This document shows, piece by piece, positions 48,089-59,516 of a stretch of 64,000 nucleotides of DNA (its first letter is position 1; each line of letters opens with the position of its first letter). Position numbers and translations under genes: made by a program. Origin of the DNA: Artemia franciscana (taxonomy: Eukaryota; Arthropoda; Branchiopoda; Anostraca; Artemiidae); contig NC_088863.1 in the NCBI RefSeq assembly GCF_032884065.1, positions 62,584,104-62,648,103 on the forward strand. Direction: 5' to 3'. Under the pieces are notes generated by a model. That model ran no database searches and was not told where the DNA came from. It saw only the letters and a program-made list of their open reading frames with translations.

Positions 48089-48417
48089 ATTCCTTTGATT
48101 CTGCTCTAGGTTGGCATATTTTTAATAATCCGTCCCACATGATACTTTTTGAAAACTCTTCACTCATTAGTAATGATTTGGGAATAAAACAGGTGGTTCG
48201 ATAATCAATTGAAATTAATCTCAAAATCAATAAAAATATTTCTTTGAACAGGGACTTGGGGGAATACTCACTAAATTCTTTATACTCAAATTTAATTAAA
48301 AATGATCTAACAAAATATTTTACTAAACCAATTTATAATAGTACTGAGCCAACTACGAAAAGGCCTTTGAGACAGGCTGCTAAACAAGCAAGATTAGCTT
48401 TAAGAAATTGCATCTAA
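48087..48417 (+). pseudogene. Penelope-like element, GIY-YIG C-terminal fragment
   Basis: The reading HSFDSALGWHIFNNPSHMIL, then LGIKQVVR-stop-SIEINL, then NRDLGEYSLNSLYSNLIK, then a Lys/Arg-rich end and TAA at 48415. Penelope-like elements carry a GIY-YIG endonuclease after the RT. The R-E-x-IEI region holds a conserved Glu, and here the stop TAA (48202-48204) sits at that Glu position, consistent with GAA to TAA. RT and the GIY-YIG start are absent, so this is a 5'-truncated copy. Confidence 0.6.
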
Positions 48418-48765
48418 TCATTTTATTCTCTTTAGTTTGAATGAGTTTATATTTCTTCATTTCATTCTTTTCGCCAGTCCTGGTTAAACTTCGCTGAAGT
48501 AAGGATGCTAGGGCTATATTTTTAAAAAAAATTGTTTTAATAAGTGTTTTTATATTCAGTTTTAATTCTCACAATTTGATGTAAGTTCTTTTATATATAT
48601 ATATAGTATTGTATTGTGCTGAAGACGGCCCTTGGACATAGGGCCGAAATATCTACATAAATAATTTCCATTGTCTTGAAAAAACTTTCCCTATTGTTTC
48701 TACGTTGTATTTGTTTGTTATGGAAAGGCAGTGTGGTCTTCGTCGCTATTTTTTATATAGATAGA
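48418..48765 (+). other. Penelope-like 3' region with ribozyme-like hairpin
   Basis: Follows the GIY-YIG stop. At 48619-48650 lie CTGAAGA, a 7-bp GC-rich stem (CGGCCCT with AGGGCCG, 7-base loop) and then GAAAT. This resembles the CUGANGA-stem II-GAAA core of hammerhead ribozymes reported in Penelope-like elements, with one extra C before the stem or the G12 position used in pairing. The right boundary is set by the Helitron remnant. Confidence 0.4.
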
Positions 48766-48858
48766 TGTGTCAGTTGACAAACATGACGCCAGTCGACACA
48801 CAAACAAGACGTCAGCAGACAGACACACAGACAAACAACTTATTTTTATATGTATAGA
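48766..48858 (-). mobile_element. Helitron 5' end remnant
   Basis: The minus strand starts TCTATACATATAAAAATAAG, preceded by A, and continues with GTCTGTGTGTCTGTCTG and GACGTC words like the leaders of Helitrons 1-3. No 3' end is found nearby, so it is a truncated copy. Confidence 0.75.
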
Positions 48859-48984
48859 TTAATGCATTGGAAAATCAACAATCATATTTATACTATGGAT
48901 GATATCATATAAGAAAATTCTTTTACTACGTCACAAGAAATGCTTGTATGATATATAGATACTACCATAGTACATGACGTCATT

Positions 48985-49230
48985 TCCAAAAACCAAAATA
49001 AAGGCACGTAACGAATTTTCTCAGACTTCTGACCAATACAGATCGTTTTTTATGCGAGAATATCCAAAGAATCAAAATTAAGACTCTGAACGAATTTTCT
49101 CAGACTTCTGACCTATATAGATCGTTTAAATGCGATAATATCCCAAAAACCAAAGTAAAGGCTCTTACCGAATTCTCTCAGATTTCTTACCTTTCAAGAT
49201 TATGTATTTATGCGAGAATATCCCAATATA
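48985..49230. repeat. Three tandem units of about 79 bp
   Basis: CGAATTTTCTCAGACTTCTG or a near copy at about 49012, 49091 and 49169, each followed by GATCGTTT-like and ATGCGAGAATATCC-like words. Confidence 0.85.
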
Positions 49231-49370
49231 CTAGTTTTCCCAAAAAAATATGGGGTTGTCTTCGAGAAAAAATGCACTATCATTGTTCACTTATAAAGAT
49301 AGTACAAAATGAACAAAACTTCAAAACTGAAAAAATAACATATTGAAACTAAAAATACAAAAATAAAACC

Positions 49371-49646
49371 CTAGGGTGCTCCGTGGTTTTTCTCAATGAC
49401 ATCACCACTACCATTTTGTCCAACTTGACTATCAGTGTGTGCGAAAATCTTCAGCTCATCAACTGTTTCTTTGAGCGCTTCAAGAACGGCAGAGTCAACC
49501 CAGCTATTGTCACTCTCTTGATCAATGACCACAGTGTGAGGTTGGCTAATTTCAATTGAAATTTTCTGGGTTGTAAAGGTGTATAACAAATTCATTTTGT
49601 TACAGGACTTCAGTGTTCTAAATATGCATTCCTTACAGCAGCCCAC
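49371..49646 (-). CDS. Unrecognised 91-codon ORF, possible terminal exon
   Basis: Open frame ending TAG. From about residue 27 the composition is protein-like and acidic (KISIEISQPHTVVIDQESDN, DSAVLEALKETVDELKIF, VIEKNHGAP). An ACCTTTACAACCCAG just before the KISIEI codons could be a splice acceptor, in which case this would be a last exon of about 190 bases. No homolog or upstream exon is recognised. It is one of the few places with coding-like text outside transposons, but chance is not excluded. Confidence 0.3.
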   Translation of the reverse strand: MGCCKECIFRTLKSCNKMNLLYTFTTQKISIEISQPHTVVIDQESDNSWVDSAVLEALKETVDELKIFAHTDSQVGQNGSGDVIEKNHGAP

Positions 49647-49659
49647 AAACCACTGTTAA

Positions 49660-50215
49660 TCACTGACATGGATAAGCATTTATTTATAGAGAGAGTCATT
49701 AGGGGATGGCATGTTTTCACAGGAATTCATATCCATAAAGACTAAATTAGCTTAAAATTTTCACTATATATAAAATATTCTGGCATATGAACCAAACAAC
49801 CTTTTCATATCGTTCAGTAGAACAGGTTAACGAATTTTGATAAGTAATCATGCTTAAATGTATTAAAATGAACCTGCAAGGGAATTCTGACCTAAATCAA
49901 AATGTTTGAGTTTTTTTTATTTTTCATAGGTCAGAGATGGAACAATGCGACACTTTTACTATTTTTTGTTTGTTCAACTACAAAATAAGGAGTTACAATA
50001 AGACTAAAAACGATCAGAAGTTGGTTTTACATAAGAAGAAGCAAACCTCTACTTATTACCTCACTATTTACGCCAAGAGTTGAAACCATGACCATAGGAG
50101 TTTTTGAAATTTTTCATTGGCCAGAATTAATTTTTCCAAATGGAAATCTAACAGTATAGAAATTTACAACTATCAAATGCCTAGTTGTTTACGCTAAGAG
50201 GCAAAACTAAGCTTT
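49660..50215. other. No recognised feature
   Basis: AT-rich sequence without ORFs of note or repeats beyond short words. Confidence 0.6.
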
Positions 50216-52560
50216 AAATTATCAATTTGAAGTTCTAAATTTAAACATTTTATTTGTAATATCAGTTTCTATATTAAACTTTTAGTTTTAATTTTCATTT
50301 TTAGTAATCCAGTTTTAATACTTAATTTTATTGCTTTTATTTTAAAAGTTTAATTTTTACAAGTTTTTTTGGTTTTGAGGTTTCAGTCTTAAGGCTCTAG
50401 TCTTAAGGTTATAGTTTTAAAGTTTTGATCTAAAAATTTTGACCTTCAAAATAATAGTTTTAAAAATGTTTTTAGTTTTAAGGTTTTAATTTAACATTTT
50501 TGTTTTGGTATTTAATCTTTCCAGTTTTAAAGTTCTAGTTCTAAACTTTAATTTGAAATTTTAGTCTTGATGTTTTAGGTTTAAAGTTTTTTTGCTTTCA
50601 AAGTAATAGTATTTGAAAAAGTTTATGGTTGAAAAGTAATGTTTAGTTGTAATGTGTTATTTTTTCAGTTTTAAAGTTTTATTTGTCTTTAAGTTTTACT
50701 TTAAAATTTGTTATTTTTAATACTTTAGTTTTAAATTTCAATTTCAAACTTTTAGTTTTAATTTTTAGTTTTAGTGTTTCAGTTTTAAAGCTTTTACTTA
50801 AAATTATTAGTTTTAACGTTTTTAATTAAAAAGATCATTTTTTAAAGTTTTTTGTTTTAAAGTTAAATTTTCAAAGTTTTAGTCTTAAAGTTTTAGTTTA
50901 AAGTTTTAATTATAAAATAAAATATTTCCAAACTAATAGTTTTAAAACGGTTTTTGGTTTTAAGATTTTAATTTTAAAATTTTTTATTTAATATTTTATT
51001 TTCCCAACTTTAAAGTTTTAGTTCTAAACTTTTATTTAGAAGTTTTAGTTTTAATGTTTTAGTTTTAAACTTTTGTTTTTTCTTTCAAGGCAATAGTTTC
51101 AAATAAGTTTTGATTTTGAAACATTATTTATAAATTTTATTTTTAATGTCTGTTTTTCAGTTTTGAAGTTCTAGTTTTAAACTTATATTTTGACATTTTT
51201 AGTTCTTATTTTAAGCTTTAAAGGTTTGGTTTTAAAGTTTAAAGTTTTAAAGTTTTAAGTTTCAAGAAGTTTTTGAAATTATCAGACTTAAAGCTTAGAT
51301 TTTCTTAAAGTTTTAGTTCAACAAATCTTCAATTATTAAGTTTCTAGTTTCAAAGTTTTTAGTTTTAAACTTTAGTTCTTAAAGTTTTTAATTTAAAAGT
51401 TTTGGTTTTAATTTCAAATTTATTTTTTTAAGTTTTAGTTTTAGAAGTTTCTTTCGGCTAAAGGTTTTCTTTTTAAGACCTTAGCTTTAATGTTTTACTG
51501 TTCTAGTTCTTAATAATTATCTTTAAAGTTTGAATTTTAAAGATGTTACTTTTAAAAGTATTGGTTTTAAGGCCTCAGGCACAAAATTTTGGATTAAGAC
51601 TATCGATTTTAAGTTTAGATCTTAACTGGTGGTATTTTACAAGGTTTATCTTCAAATATTTTTCCAAAACATTCAGTGTTAATAGTTTAGGTTTTAAGAG
51701 ATTTATATTATCGGTTTTAAAGTTCTTTTCTTAATTGTAAGGCTTTTAATTTAAATTTCTTAGATTTCATCTGAAAGATATAGTTTTAAAGTTTGAGTTT
51801 TAAAAGTCTTATTTTTAAAGCGACATCATTTAAAAGTATTCGGTTTTAAGGTTTCACCTTTAAAGTTTTAGTTTTAATGTTTTTATTTTTTCTGACTTTA
51901 AAGCTTTTTTGCAAAGTTTTATTTTGAAATTTTGGTTTTGCGGTTTTAGCTCTGATATTTTTCCCGTAGTTTCATTTTTGCTTTAAATTTTTAGTTTTGA
52001 AGTTTTAATTTTAAAGTTTCAATTTTAAACTTATTTTAGAAGTTTTAGTTTTACCTTGTCAGTTTTAAAGTTTTAGTTATAAATTTCTGTTTTAAATATT
52101 AATTTTAAAATTTTAAGTTTTAAATTACCAGTTTTAAAGTTAAGGTCTGGCTTTCTTTTAATTTAAAAAGTAGTTTTAAAAGGTTTTTTATTTGTAATGT
52201 TTACGAAAGTTTTAGTGTTAAACGTTTTTCTAAAGTTTAGTTTTAAAGTTTTAGTCATAAGTTTCTTGGTTCCAAATTGTCAGATTTAAAGTTTAGATCT
52301 GATTTTTTTTTAAGTTGTAGTTATAAAAAAATTTTATTTTATAGTTTATGTTTTTAGAGATTTTAGTTTTAAAGTTTAGATCTTAACACTTATTTCAGTT
52401 TAAATGTTTTAGTTTTAAAAGTTTTTCTAAGGTCTTAACTTTAAAGTTTATATTTAAAGTCTTAGTTTTGGAAGTTTTTAGTTTTTAAGTAATAGTTTTA
52501 AGAAGTTTTTGGTTTTAAGGTTTTCATTTTAAAGTCTTAGTTTTAATGTTTTACTTTTCT
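50216..52560. repeat. 2.3-kb cryptically simple AGTTTTA-rich domain
   Basis: Almost the whole stretch is built from variants of AGTTTTAAAGTTTT with steps near 6, 8 and 14 bases. The plus strand is strongly T-rich and C-poor. Units are too diverged for a clean array. Edges are sharp, especially at about 52560 where the bias flips to A-rich. The 63-codon ORF at 51543-51734 is an artefact of the composition. Confidence 0.85.
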
Positions 52561-52754
52561 TGAATAATCCAATATAATTTTAAAAAAACAGAAACAATTC
52601 TTACAAATAAAATAAGTTCTAACAAAATTCGAAATATTTCTTACAAAACAAAAATTATTCCCATAAAATAAATAAAAAAATCCTTTACACAAGTCTAAAA
52701 TACTTCTAAAATAATAAAATTAGTTGCTGTAAATACAAAATACTTATACAAAAC

Positions 52755-52920
52755 CAACCCCGGGTACCTGAAGCCAAAATACTGCACCCCAGGTACCTGC
52801 AAACGACCTAGAGTTGTTCCAGGTACCTGCAGCCATCGTACCAACATCTCACAACCAACTCACAACTGCTGAAGGTACCTGCAGCCATCCTACAGCTGCC
52901 CCCGGGCACCTGCAGCATAT
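52755..52920. repeat. GC-rich 30-bp minisatellite with GGTACCTGCAG
   Basis: GGTACCTGCAG or a variant (GGTACCTGAAG, GGCACCTGCAG) starts near 52762, 52791, 52821, 52873 and 52904. Spacings of about 30, 30, 52 and 31 imply one lost or altered unit. It is the most GC-rich patch in this neighbourhood. Confidence 0.8.
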
Positions 52921-53439
52921 CTGCAGCTGTTAACTGATTTTAAACCTACTTTTATTTTACCGTGATGACATTAAGTTAATTGTTTTCAAGCTAGGTTCGT
53001 TGGCATATAGTATCACAATGGTAAATGGCACTTCTATATAATAAATAAATGCAAAAATACAGAACCCAGGAGTAGGGAATGCAAGTTATGTCCCGGGGAT
53101 ATATAAAGTTTTATGGATGGGGTTGCTGTAGCTCTAGTTAATTGAAAGTTCAATTTGCTTTCTAAGATTCAAAAGTGATCAGAGGGCAACTTGGCCTCCC
53201 CACGCCCTCTTTTCAACCAAACGCATCCGACTGAATTTTTTAGATGGCCATTTTGTTCAAAACAGTCCATATATCATATGACAATGACTCCGAGGTTGAC
53301 ACAATCCCCTCAAGCAATGGCTTGGGGCATATATGGTTTTGTTATGGAAGGGCTGTTAGGATAAACTTTGGAGGATGTTCGTTTGATCGAAAATAAAATA
53401 CCCTAACAGCCGACGGGGCAAGGATTGTAAATTATCCAA
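52921..53439. other. No recognised gene
   Basis: Includes a block (about 53160-53340) with CCTCCCCACGCCCTC and CCATTTTGTTCAAAACAGTC that recalls the family-2 body, but the match is weak. Confidence 0.4.
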
Positions 53440-54690
53440 ATTTACTTTTTTAAACTGAAGGTTTTATCATTGGGAAAGGGAGCAATTTCAACCATGGGGC
53501 AAACAAAACGACTAAATATATTGAGGTGAAATTTCAAGGAATGCTGAGGGGTATCATGGAGTAAGCAAAAACATACCATTTGCATCGACATTATCAAAAA
53601 CCCATATTTACAATATTTAGTAATCAGTAAGGGTATTAATTTGAAACTTTCACTGCCGTTACTACTATTACTGTCGCTGCAAAGGTGACTAGTTGTCAAT
53701 GCAACATTGACTACTTCCGATAGTAAAAACTTACAACTGTGAATGCTTTTTACTGGTACAACAATTACTTGTGACTACTTTCAGATAATATTGGGGGATG
53801 ATGAACAAAACCAAAACACATTATTTGCATGCTGATTGTAAAAAAGGCGCATCAGCAATATATCAGGAGCGTCTGAGAGCATTAAGGTAAAATCTTCTGG
53901 GTATGTCTAACAATACTTGAACCTGCAGGGAATGCTTAAGGGAATTTTAAACTAAAGAAACAGACACTGTTTGCATCCATGTTATCAAAATTGCCAGTTC
54001 TAAGGTCTGCAATATCTTAACACTGGCTAAGAGTCAGGATATTCAATCAAAAGATAACATGTACATCTAGGTTGCCAAAAGTACGTGCTTGAAATGTCTC
54101 AAGATAGTCCAATAGCATTTAGTTGTGACTTTCAGGAATGTCAAACGGGTGGGTATTGAAAAGAGTCAAAAACCACTAATTATAACTATCAAATTATAAT
54201 TAAATATTTTAACTCTTGTGCTAGAAACATGATAAACTGCAGAAATATCCATTATATTAACTCAAACCAAAACTTTGGCCATCAAAAAGGAACATTAACT
54301 CATTAAAAAAAAACTTCCCGAAATAGAAGTCTTCCAAAGAAAAGTAAAAAAAAACTCCAAAGGTGCTTCTCTGGAAATGAGATAAATGATGCCGATTCCT
54401 GCCCCCTAAGATATAGGCTTTAGTTAACCAAATACCTGAAAATCAAAAACAAATAGAACTTAATCAGAACAAACTTTCTAAAAAAAAATAATCAAAGAAA
54501 AGTAAAGCCATATTAAACTCAAGATCTGCAGAAATAAATTTCTGTATTAATTAAAATTGAAAACGACCAGATGTTACTATTAAAGAATAAATGAAACCCA
54601 AAACTAACAGAAATTAATTAAACAAATAATAGAAAATAAGCAAACAACAGGTACTAATATAAATGAACAAATAAATCTTTCTGGACCATG
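53440..54690 (-). repeat. Third, diverged copy of the family-1 composite minisatellite
   Basis: TTTGCATG/TCAAAAGG-type boxes occur near 53585, 53832, 53965 and 54062, with a TTACTACTATTACTG tract at about 53660. From about 54540 the text follows the family-1 end seen at 6590-6720 (AACGACCAGA, AGAATAAA-GAAAC, AGGTACTAATA, ATAAATCTT), in the same orientation as the left arm. Much more diverged than the two arms are from each other. Confidence 0.7.
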
Positions 54691-57158
54691 TCGTTTTGAC
54701 AACCAAGCTCAAAGTCAAGCCAAGATTTCAATGCAGCAGTTCACACCACAACATTTTAGTATCTTGTGTATAAAAAAAAATCCAAAATGAAGAAGGGAGA
54801 AAAACAGGGTTCGAAGATAAGCGACAGTAAGAATCAAAACATGTCAATTTCGGAAATGATAGCGATGAGAATACAGATGATGATTCGTTGGAATCATCTG
54901 AACTATCAAACATGATAAGACCAAGAGAACATCCCGAAGAAACTAAACTCACAATGGGTGAAAATCAACAGTCTGGACTACCAAATGAGACAAGACCCAA
55001 AAACTAAAAATTTACATGGATTATAAATGGTTTTGATTTGTTTGATTTGATTGATATGAATTATTTAATAAATGATTTGTTGAAAGAAAAAGAAGATTTC
55101 GTCTCACCATCTCGGCAATAGACAAATCTATAACCTGAACCATCATGTAAAACTAGACCAATAAAGGGGGTCGGTCGAAAACGGGCACAGCCGCTTATGG
55201 GACGTTAGAGACAAGTTTCTTGCGGCCATGCCAATTTCAAACAAAAAGAACAATTTGTCGAAAACGGACAGGCTTAAGACTTGACATGACAAAACTTTAA
55301 TTATAAGGAGGTGATGACATGCCAGTACTAAATCAAAAAGGACCCTGTCGAAAAGTGGTACATTTAGGCACTACGTCAAAAAACTGGTCTTTTTACCATA
55401 AGCTAATATGAAACCAATGGCAAGTGTATTTTCACTGAATAATTATGGGTCTACTGGAATTCAGTGGTACAGTAAGTACTTTGAACAAAAGATGGCAGTT
55501 AAGAGATAAATTCCAGTTTAGAAAAGGGCTAAGTCTTTTAAATTTAGGATTTATAAATGCCTTCTTAAAATGTGTAGAATCTACAAAAATAAATGTTTTT
55601 GTAGTTAAACTTTTTAGATGGTTTTCGTTCAAACAGCAACTTTTGATTTTTGCTTGTTTTATATCTAGTGGGACTCTTATTGAAAAGGATTTAAAAGGCT
55701 ATATTCATTGGAAAGGGGCGATTCTATCCTATCTGGAACTATTCTTTTATCCTCGTATTCTTTCATTCTTTTCGTTCAACTCTATTTCTACCTTGCTTTT
55801 TGTCTCATACCTACCTAGTATTCGTTGGCATTGAAAAAAAAATAAATAAGTAGCATTGAATGGATAAATACTTCATTTGAAACAAGAGACTGTTTTATAC
55901 AATATACGGTGTATTCTTCTTCCACTCTCAAATTAAGTATTTCATTTTCTTATCTGGTACAGTGAATACTTCCTAGTTATCTTTGGTCCTTGGATTGTAA
56001 CTGCAAAAATTTTGTAGCCTTAAAGAAAATAAAAGATAAGCCTAATAATACCTACACTAACGGATATTTAACACAGAAATAATTGTGAAATCTCTAGGGT
56101 TGTACTTCGGCTAAAAAATTAATTTTCGCTTGAAATACAACACTATTCTTTAGTTTTTGAGAAAAAAATAAAATACGGAAATAATAAACCAAGCAAAAGA
56201 TGCAACCAAGTATAGGACACCTAATTTATGAAATTATTTATGCAATAATAATAATACAAGCCAAAAATAATTTAGAAACCCTCTAGTAGGCTTAAAAGCA
56301 TGTTTCACAAAATGAAAGATATGTTTTCAATTACAATTCAGTCATTTGATATGTTAGATGAAGACTCAAATTTAAGAGCTTCTAAAATCGTTTGGTTCAT
56401 ACCTAATATGATGAAATATATAATATGATGTTATGAAATAACAAAAGAAAAATTTTTTATGAGAAAAAAAAATCAAAAAACAGTTTTTTTGCAACAAATC
56501 TTATTGCCTTTATTATTATATTAATATCTTGACTAAAATGAGAACCGAGAAGGATTTGTTCCTCTTAAGAAATTCTTAATGGCTGTTAAAATTTATTGTA
56601 AAATAACCATAGAAATGCAAAGAAACATTATCGAAGTAAAAACTGGAATCTAAAGTTTACTTTGTCCAAACAGGTATTTCTATAGAACTTGTTTAATGTG
56701 AAAGGTTTGACCTACTTTGGTTTACTCTAACAAAAACCAAATTGAAAAAAAAGATAAAGGACACAGCCCTCAGTGCCAAAAATCACTGTGAGACTGTATT
56801 TCAGTTTAATTTTGGGAAGCCCAGAGTAAACTTTTTTTTTATTGAGACAATGGAAGTTACTAAGGAAACATTCGTGGTTTCAGATGAACTTGGTCAATTT
56901 TATTACTTGTTGCGTTTATTTTACAGTTTTACTGAGAGACAAGTAATCCTCACTCCCCTTTCAAATTCATTTAATAAAAGTTTCAAAAAGCCCAAATACA
57001 CCCAATATATATGAAAGATAGTTCTTACCACCTTGACAAATGGACTTATCCTATTTTCATGTTGGACGTAATGAAATTTCTGGTGTGTTTTCTTTTTTTA
57101 TAAAATACTGAAAATGAGCATTTTTAGACAGTAATTTCATGATATTTCCAAAAGTATG
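54691..57158. other. No supported gene
   Basis: AT-rich sequence. Around 54840-54960 a plus-strand reading (NFGNDSDENTDDDSLESSEL) is acidic but flanked by stops. A 129-codon ORF at 55445-55834 is hydrophobic and overlapped by a minus ORF; I cannot support it. No repeats with partners in the window were noticed here. Confidence 0.5.
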
Positions 57159-57400
57159 GTGTTTGGATTTTTTAACTATACTGAACAGAATGGCTATCAA
57201 CAAAATTTGATCGGACGAATTGCAAAAAAAGAGCGTGAGAGGGGGATGGTCATCCTCCAATCTTTTAGGTCCCTTGAAATGGGCACTAGAAATTATAGTA
57301 TTCGTTCAAATAAGCCCTCTCTCGATGTTCTTGGACCATTGTTTTGCTACGATCGTCTCTGGAAGAAAACAACAAATAAACACCCAGTGATTGATGTCAA
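57159..57400 (+). repeat. Diverged family-2 fragment
   Basis: Follows the order of the family-2 body at 15360-15570: an ACTATACTGAACAGAATGG-like word, then GAGAGGGGGATGGTC, then CTCCAATCTTTTAGGTC, GGCACTAGAA, GTTCTTGGACCATTG, TACGATCGTC and CAACAAATAAACACCC. Clearly older than the other copies. Confidence 0.65.
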
Positions 57401-57540
57401 ATATTTAAATGTCAGTTATTTTTAATTACATCGAACATATATACAACTATAAGATTTTTAAGTAGTTCACATTTATCCATCTACTTGACACAAGTGCGCA
57501 CGTCCTAGGAGTTATTGTTCTCATCTTTGGGATAGCTCTG
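57387..57540 (+). repeat. Dispersed direct repeat, copy 1
   Basis: Shares GTCAAATATTTAAATGTCAG, ACAACTATAA-ATTTTTAA, CACAAGTGCGC and TAGGAGTT with 57973-58115, at about 80 percent by eye. Confidence 0.7.
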
Positions 57541-57972
57541 ATAAATTTTGTCCAGTATGCCTATGTGCTATTCTAATTTAACGTTACGTATCCTCCAGGA
57601 TGTTAACCCCCCCCCCACCTTAGGTTCAAATGTATAACAGCTTTTTAGCGCTTCGTTTGCATAATTATCCAGTATTTATTCTGCATTGTGGGTAGCTGCT
57701 AGGGAGTTATTTCTCCTCTTGAAAACAGAAAAAGAAAATAAATATTAACACAGGAAACCGATAATTATTGTAATTTGAATCTCGTAGTAGCTACCTGATA
57801 GTATCCCCTAAGCAGTGGTTTTGCTATCCGAATGTATTTCCGTATCTTAATGAGTTCAATGACCTGTTTAATCAACCCAAGAAAGCTTTAATTGAACACA
57901 CTTGAAAACTCCTGATTAAAATATTTATCCAATCCCATGGTAATTATGTTTTATTCTTAGTTCGTGATTCAT

Positions 57973-58115
57973 GTCAAATATTTAAATGTCAGTGATTTTC
58001 GATTACAACGACCAGATATACAGCTATAAAATTTTTAACCAGCTCACATTCGTCCGTCTGCCTCACACAAGTGCGCGCATCATAGGAGTTCACCTTCTCA
58101 TTTTATAGGATATTC
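57973..58115 (+). repeat. Dispersed direct repeat, copy 2
   Basis: Partner of 57387-57540. It is followed by a second small duplication in which TATAGGATAT and ATTAGGTAAGA recur about 88 bases apart (58107 and 58195). Confidence 0.7.
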
Positions 58116-58239
58116 TCTGTTCTATTAGGTAAGAGCCTGCATCTACAAATTCCAAATATTCTACACAAAGAGATTTTCTAGGCTATTCTTCTTATAGGAT
58201 ATACTGTGTTCAATTAGGTAAGAATGTTTATTTATATAT

Positions 58240-59515
58240 ATTCAGAAGTAAACTAAAACTCAGTCCTTTTCATAGGATTAATTCGACTCTGTGTTTCTCG
58301 AAACTGTGTCGAAAAATTAAATTTTGGATATGAGCGCAATAATCAAAGTTTAACATTGGGTCATAAAAACTTATTTTAGGTGGATGTGTGGGAGAGTGGA
58401 GGTTTTAAATAGAAATATATTTTATTTGAAAGCTATAATTATATATGGTTGTCAAAAAAGAATATATGGTCGCCATCTTTTTATATATGCCCTTACTAAG
58501 TTATTGCGAATCAATTATTTTTATTTATTCGTGATTTCATAGATTTTGAGGCGCGTTAAGGACTCCGATGTAATGACTCCGAAATAATCTGATGATGTAA
58601 ATGGCTTACAAGAATATACCAATTAAGTATTTATCCTTTGAATAAATTAGAATTTACATTGGCTAGATATAAGGTAAGCAAGAAAAAAGAACCAAAAACC
58701 AAGAGAATTTATTTTGCTGACTAAAAATTTTCCTCTTGCTTTTTTTCTTGTTTGACTGGCGTGTCTCGTTCAGTGCTTCCCTAAGCTTAGAATAGACAAA
58801 AGCGGTCACCCAGCTTGGATCTTTCTTTCAGTGAGGGGTGAAACAAAGATAACTACGGGGGTTAATGGCTTATTGTTTCACTATGGTTAGGTGATTTCAA
58901 GAGACATTTATCCCTGTTCTTGTCTTATATCCCCAATTTCATTGATTATATAACTTGCATATATACTAATTTTTAAAGTCAAACTGATTTTTTTTTCTTT
59001 TTTTTATCACGAAACATGATTTTGATTCACAAAGAGCCTATTGTTTGGGAAATTGTACACAGAGTGATTCCCTCCTTGGAATGAAACACTAATGACAAAA
59101 GAGTAGACCACCCATTTGTACATTCTCTCAAAGTAAAGTCATCGCTACCATGACAATTGAACCCTATTTCGAATAGGACTAGCTATAGTGATAGGATACC
59201 CCGATTCTTCCAACCCCAAAAATAGTATTTATCTACATTATGCAGTTGAATATACAAGCGGACAAAACCAGTAAACTTAATATTTGAACAAGAACGAGGG
59301 ACTAGAGCTGGGGTGAGGAGGGATGCAACAACTGCTCCCCTTAATTTTAACCCCCAAAAATAAAAACAACGTCATAAGAAGTTCTTTTTGCTCTCTAATA
59401 TAAGTTCAAAAGGAAAATAAAAGTTACGCCCTTTCATTTCCTTAATTTTTGCTTTTTTTATGTTTTCGAACGTCACTTTACACGGGGATTCGGAGAACCA
59501 GTTTCGGATTCGGAG
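58240..59515. other. No recognised feature
   Basis: AT-rich sequence. A short direct repeat GATTCGGAGAACCA occurs twice near 59490-59518 just before the family-2 copy. Nothing else is seen. Confidence 0.55.
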
Positions 59516-59516
59516 A

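Noticed and set aside
50216-52560. Telomere-like repeat
   Set aside because: The word AGTTTTA is not the arthropod TTAGG type and is too irregular.
54840-54960. Acidic reading NDSDENTDDDSLESSEL resembling the N-terminus of some transposases
   Set aside because: Too short and flanked by stops; acidic stretches are common by chance.
55445-55834. 129-codon hydrophobic ORF
   Set aside because: No motif, an opposing ORF on the other strand, and composition expected from T-rich DNA. Could be revisited with transcript data.
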